DNA of 14,526 nt. Source: JBBROS01 sp043748985. Lineage in GTDB: Bacteria; Pseudomonadota; Alphaproteobacteria; Acetobacterales; Acetobacteraceae. The first letter of the stretch is position 1. Every line of letters begins with the position of its first letter. The position numbers and the translations under genes were made by a program. Under the pieces are notes generated by a model. The model did no database searches. It was given only the letters and a program-made list of their open reading frames with translations, and was not told where the DNA came from. The stretch lies in assembly GCA_043748985.1 (NCBI GenBank), contig JAYVEG010000120.1:1-14526 (forward strand), written 5' to 3'. Shown piece after piece: positions 13,550-14,526 of this stretch.

Positions 13550-14526
13550 TCAATAATCAGTGGGAGCGATCACGTTCTGCGGCCGGTTGCTCATCAGCGC
13601 CGCCCGCATCGTCTCCGCCGACTTCACCCGAATATCCAGGTGGGCCTCCGGTGTCAGATAGGCCGAATGCGGCGTGATGATCAGCCGGCCCGCCAACCAG
13701 GGCTCCCGTGCCCGATAGGCTGCCAGCAACCGCGGGATCGGCTCCACCGGCGGTTCCACCGGCAACACGTCCAGCCCGGCGCCAGCCAGGTGCCCGCTGT
13801 GCAACGCGTCGTACAGCGCGTCCACGTCCATGTTCGTCCCCCGTGCGGTGTCGATGAACAGGCTGTCCTTCGGCATAGCCGCGAATTGCGTGGCTCCCAT
13901 CATCCCTTTCGACTCCGGCGTCTCTGGCAGATGCATCGAGACAACGTCGGATTGCGCCAGCAACGCCTCCAGCGTATCAGCCCGCCCGATCCCAAGTGCC
14001 AGGTCGGACCCGTTCGGCCGATAGGGATCATAGAACACGACCCGCATTCCGAAAGCCTTCGCCCGCAACGCCGCGGCCGTGCCGATCCGTCCGAGCCCCA
14101 CGACGCCGAACGTCTGCGCGCTGCTCCGCCGCAACAACGGGGTCCGCGTTGCCCACCAACTGTCCGGCGGCCCGTCGCGCAGCCCGTCATGGTGCAGGAA
14201 CAAAGCTCGCCGCAGCCCGATCATCAGCGCGATGGCATGGTCCGCCACCTCCGTCGTGCCATAATCCGGCACGTTGCAGACCGTCACGTTGCGCGCCGCC
14301 GCGGCCACCCGATCCAGCCGGTCGTATCCCACGCCCATCCGCACGATGGCGCGCAGCTTCGGCATCCGCGCGATGTCCGCCGCCGTCACGTATTGGCGAA
14401 AGATCATCAGCCCCTCGACCGCGGCGCACTCCGACTCGCTCATCTCCGCCACCGTCTCGTGGTCCCGCATCAGGATCGTCGCATCCTCTCCGAATATGCG
14501 ACGCTCATGCGTGTCATCGGGATACA
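13550..14526 (-). CDS. D-2-hydroxyacid dehydrogenase (5' end outside window)
   Basis: This NAD-dependent D-2-hydroxyacid dehydrogenase is similar in sequence style to the CtBP/phosphoglycerate dehydrogenase group. Numbered from the ATG at 14470, it has the Rossmann motif GLGRIG (125-130), an NAD-selecting acid D148 (FYDPYRP), and catalytic R210 (DTARGT), E239 (DVLPVEPP) and H268 (ITPHSAY). The frame stays open to the window edge, and the 18 residues upstream (YPDDTHERRIFGEDATIL) look like a normal family N-terminus, so the real start is beyond 14526 and the 14470 ATG is internal. The stop touches the next gene's frame, so it heads or lies inside the minus-strand operon. It may interconvert glyoxylate/glycolate or another keto/hydroxy acid, but substrate is not readable. 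Confidence 0.9.
   Translation of the reverse strand, partial: YPDDTHERRIFGEDATILMRDHETVAEMSESECAAVEGLMIFRQYVTAADIARMPKLRAIVRMGVGYDRLDRVAAAARNVTVCNVPDYGTTEVADHAIALMIGLRRALFLHHDGLRDGPPDSWWATRTPLLRRSSAQTFGVVGLGRIGTAAALRAKAFGMRVVFYDPYRPNGSDLALGIGRADTLEALLAQSDVVSMHLPETPESKGMMGATQFAAMPKDSLFIDTARGTNMDVDALYDALHSGHLAGAGLDVLPVEPPVEPIPRLLAAYRAREPWLAGRLIITPHSAYLTPEAHLDIRVKSAETMRAALMSNRPQNVIAPTDY

Overview
The window is GC-rich chromosomal DNA from an alphaproteobacterium. Family-level hallmarks support this: a DUF4167 gene just downstream of prfA-prmC, a 102-residue L28, a GluQ-type tRNA-modifying synthetase, an Atm1-type exporter and a DUF4743/NUDIX protein. Acetobacteraceae or close Rhodospirillales is my best guess, but it rests on general resemblance rather than a search. 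No insertion sequence, phage gene, tRNA, rRNA or CRISPR array was seen.

Left part (1-6192), mostly plus strand and housekeeping. The 3' end of prfA is coupled through ATGA to prmC, the methyltransferase that modifies the release factors. A DUF4167 gene follows, facing a minus-strand DUF4743/NUDIX gene. Divergent from the NUDIX gene is an Atm1-type ABC exporter with a tightly linked 79-residue protein of unknown function. rpmB (L28), with a good sigma70-like promoter, and an alpha/beta hydrolase come next. Three copies of a short GC-rich dispersed palindrome sit in this part: at the prmC start, between DUF4167 and NUDIX, and upstream of rpmB.

Middle (6193-9205). Two strong hairpins fill the gap between the plus-strand hydrolase and a minus-strand HNH nuclease gene. 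A minus-strand carboxylesterase and plus-strand gluQ are head to head with only 3 bp between start codons. gluQ then overlaps a convergent SIMPL/DUF541 exported protein by 26 bp.

Right part (8483-14526), all minus strand. Read in transcription order it contains a D-2-hydroxyacid dehydrogenase (5' end cut by the window edge), a TauE/SafE membrane protein, an IlvD/EDD-family sugar-acid dehydratase, a DHRS6-like SDR, a fumarylacetoacetate-hydrolase-family protein and the SIMPL protein. The dehydratase, SDR and FAH protein together look like a non-phosphorylative sugar-acid route: sugar acid to 2-keto-3-deoxy acid, to 2,4-diketo-3-deoxy acid, to pyruvate plus a 2-hydroxyacid such as glycolate or lactate. 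The flanking permease and 2-hydroxyacid dehydrogenase may handle transport or the hydroxy/keto-acid product. This is the most coherent metabolic module here. It resembles known pathways and is not a clearly new system.
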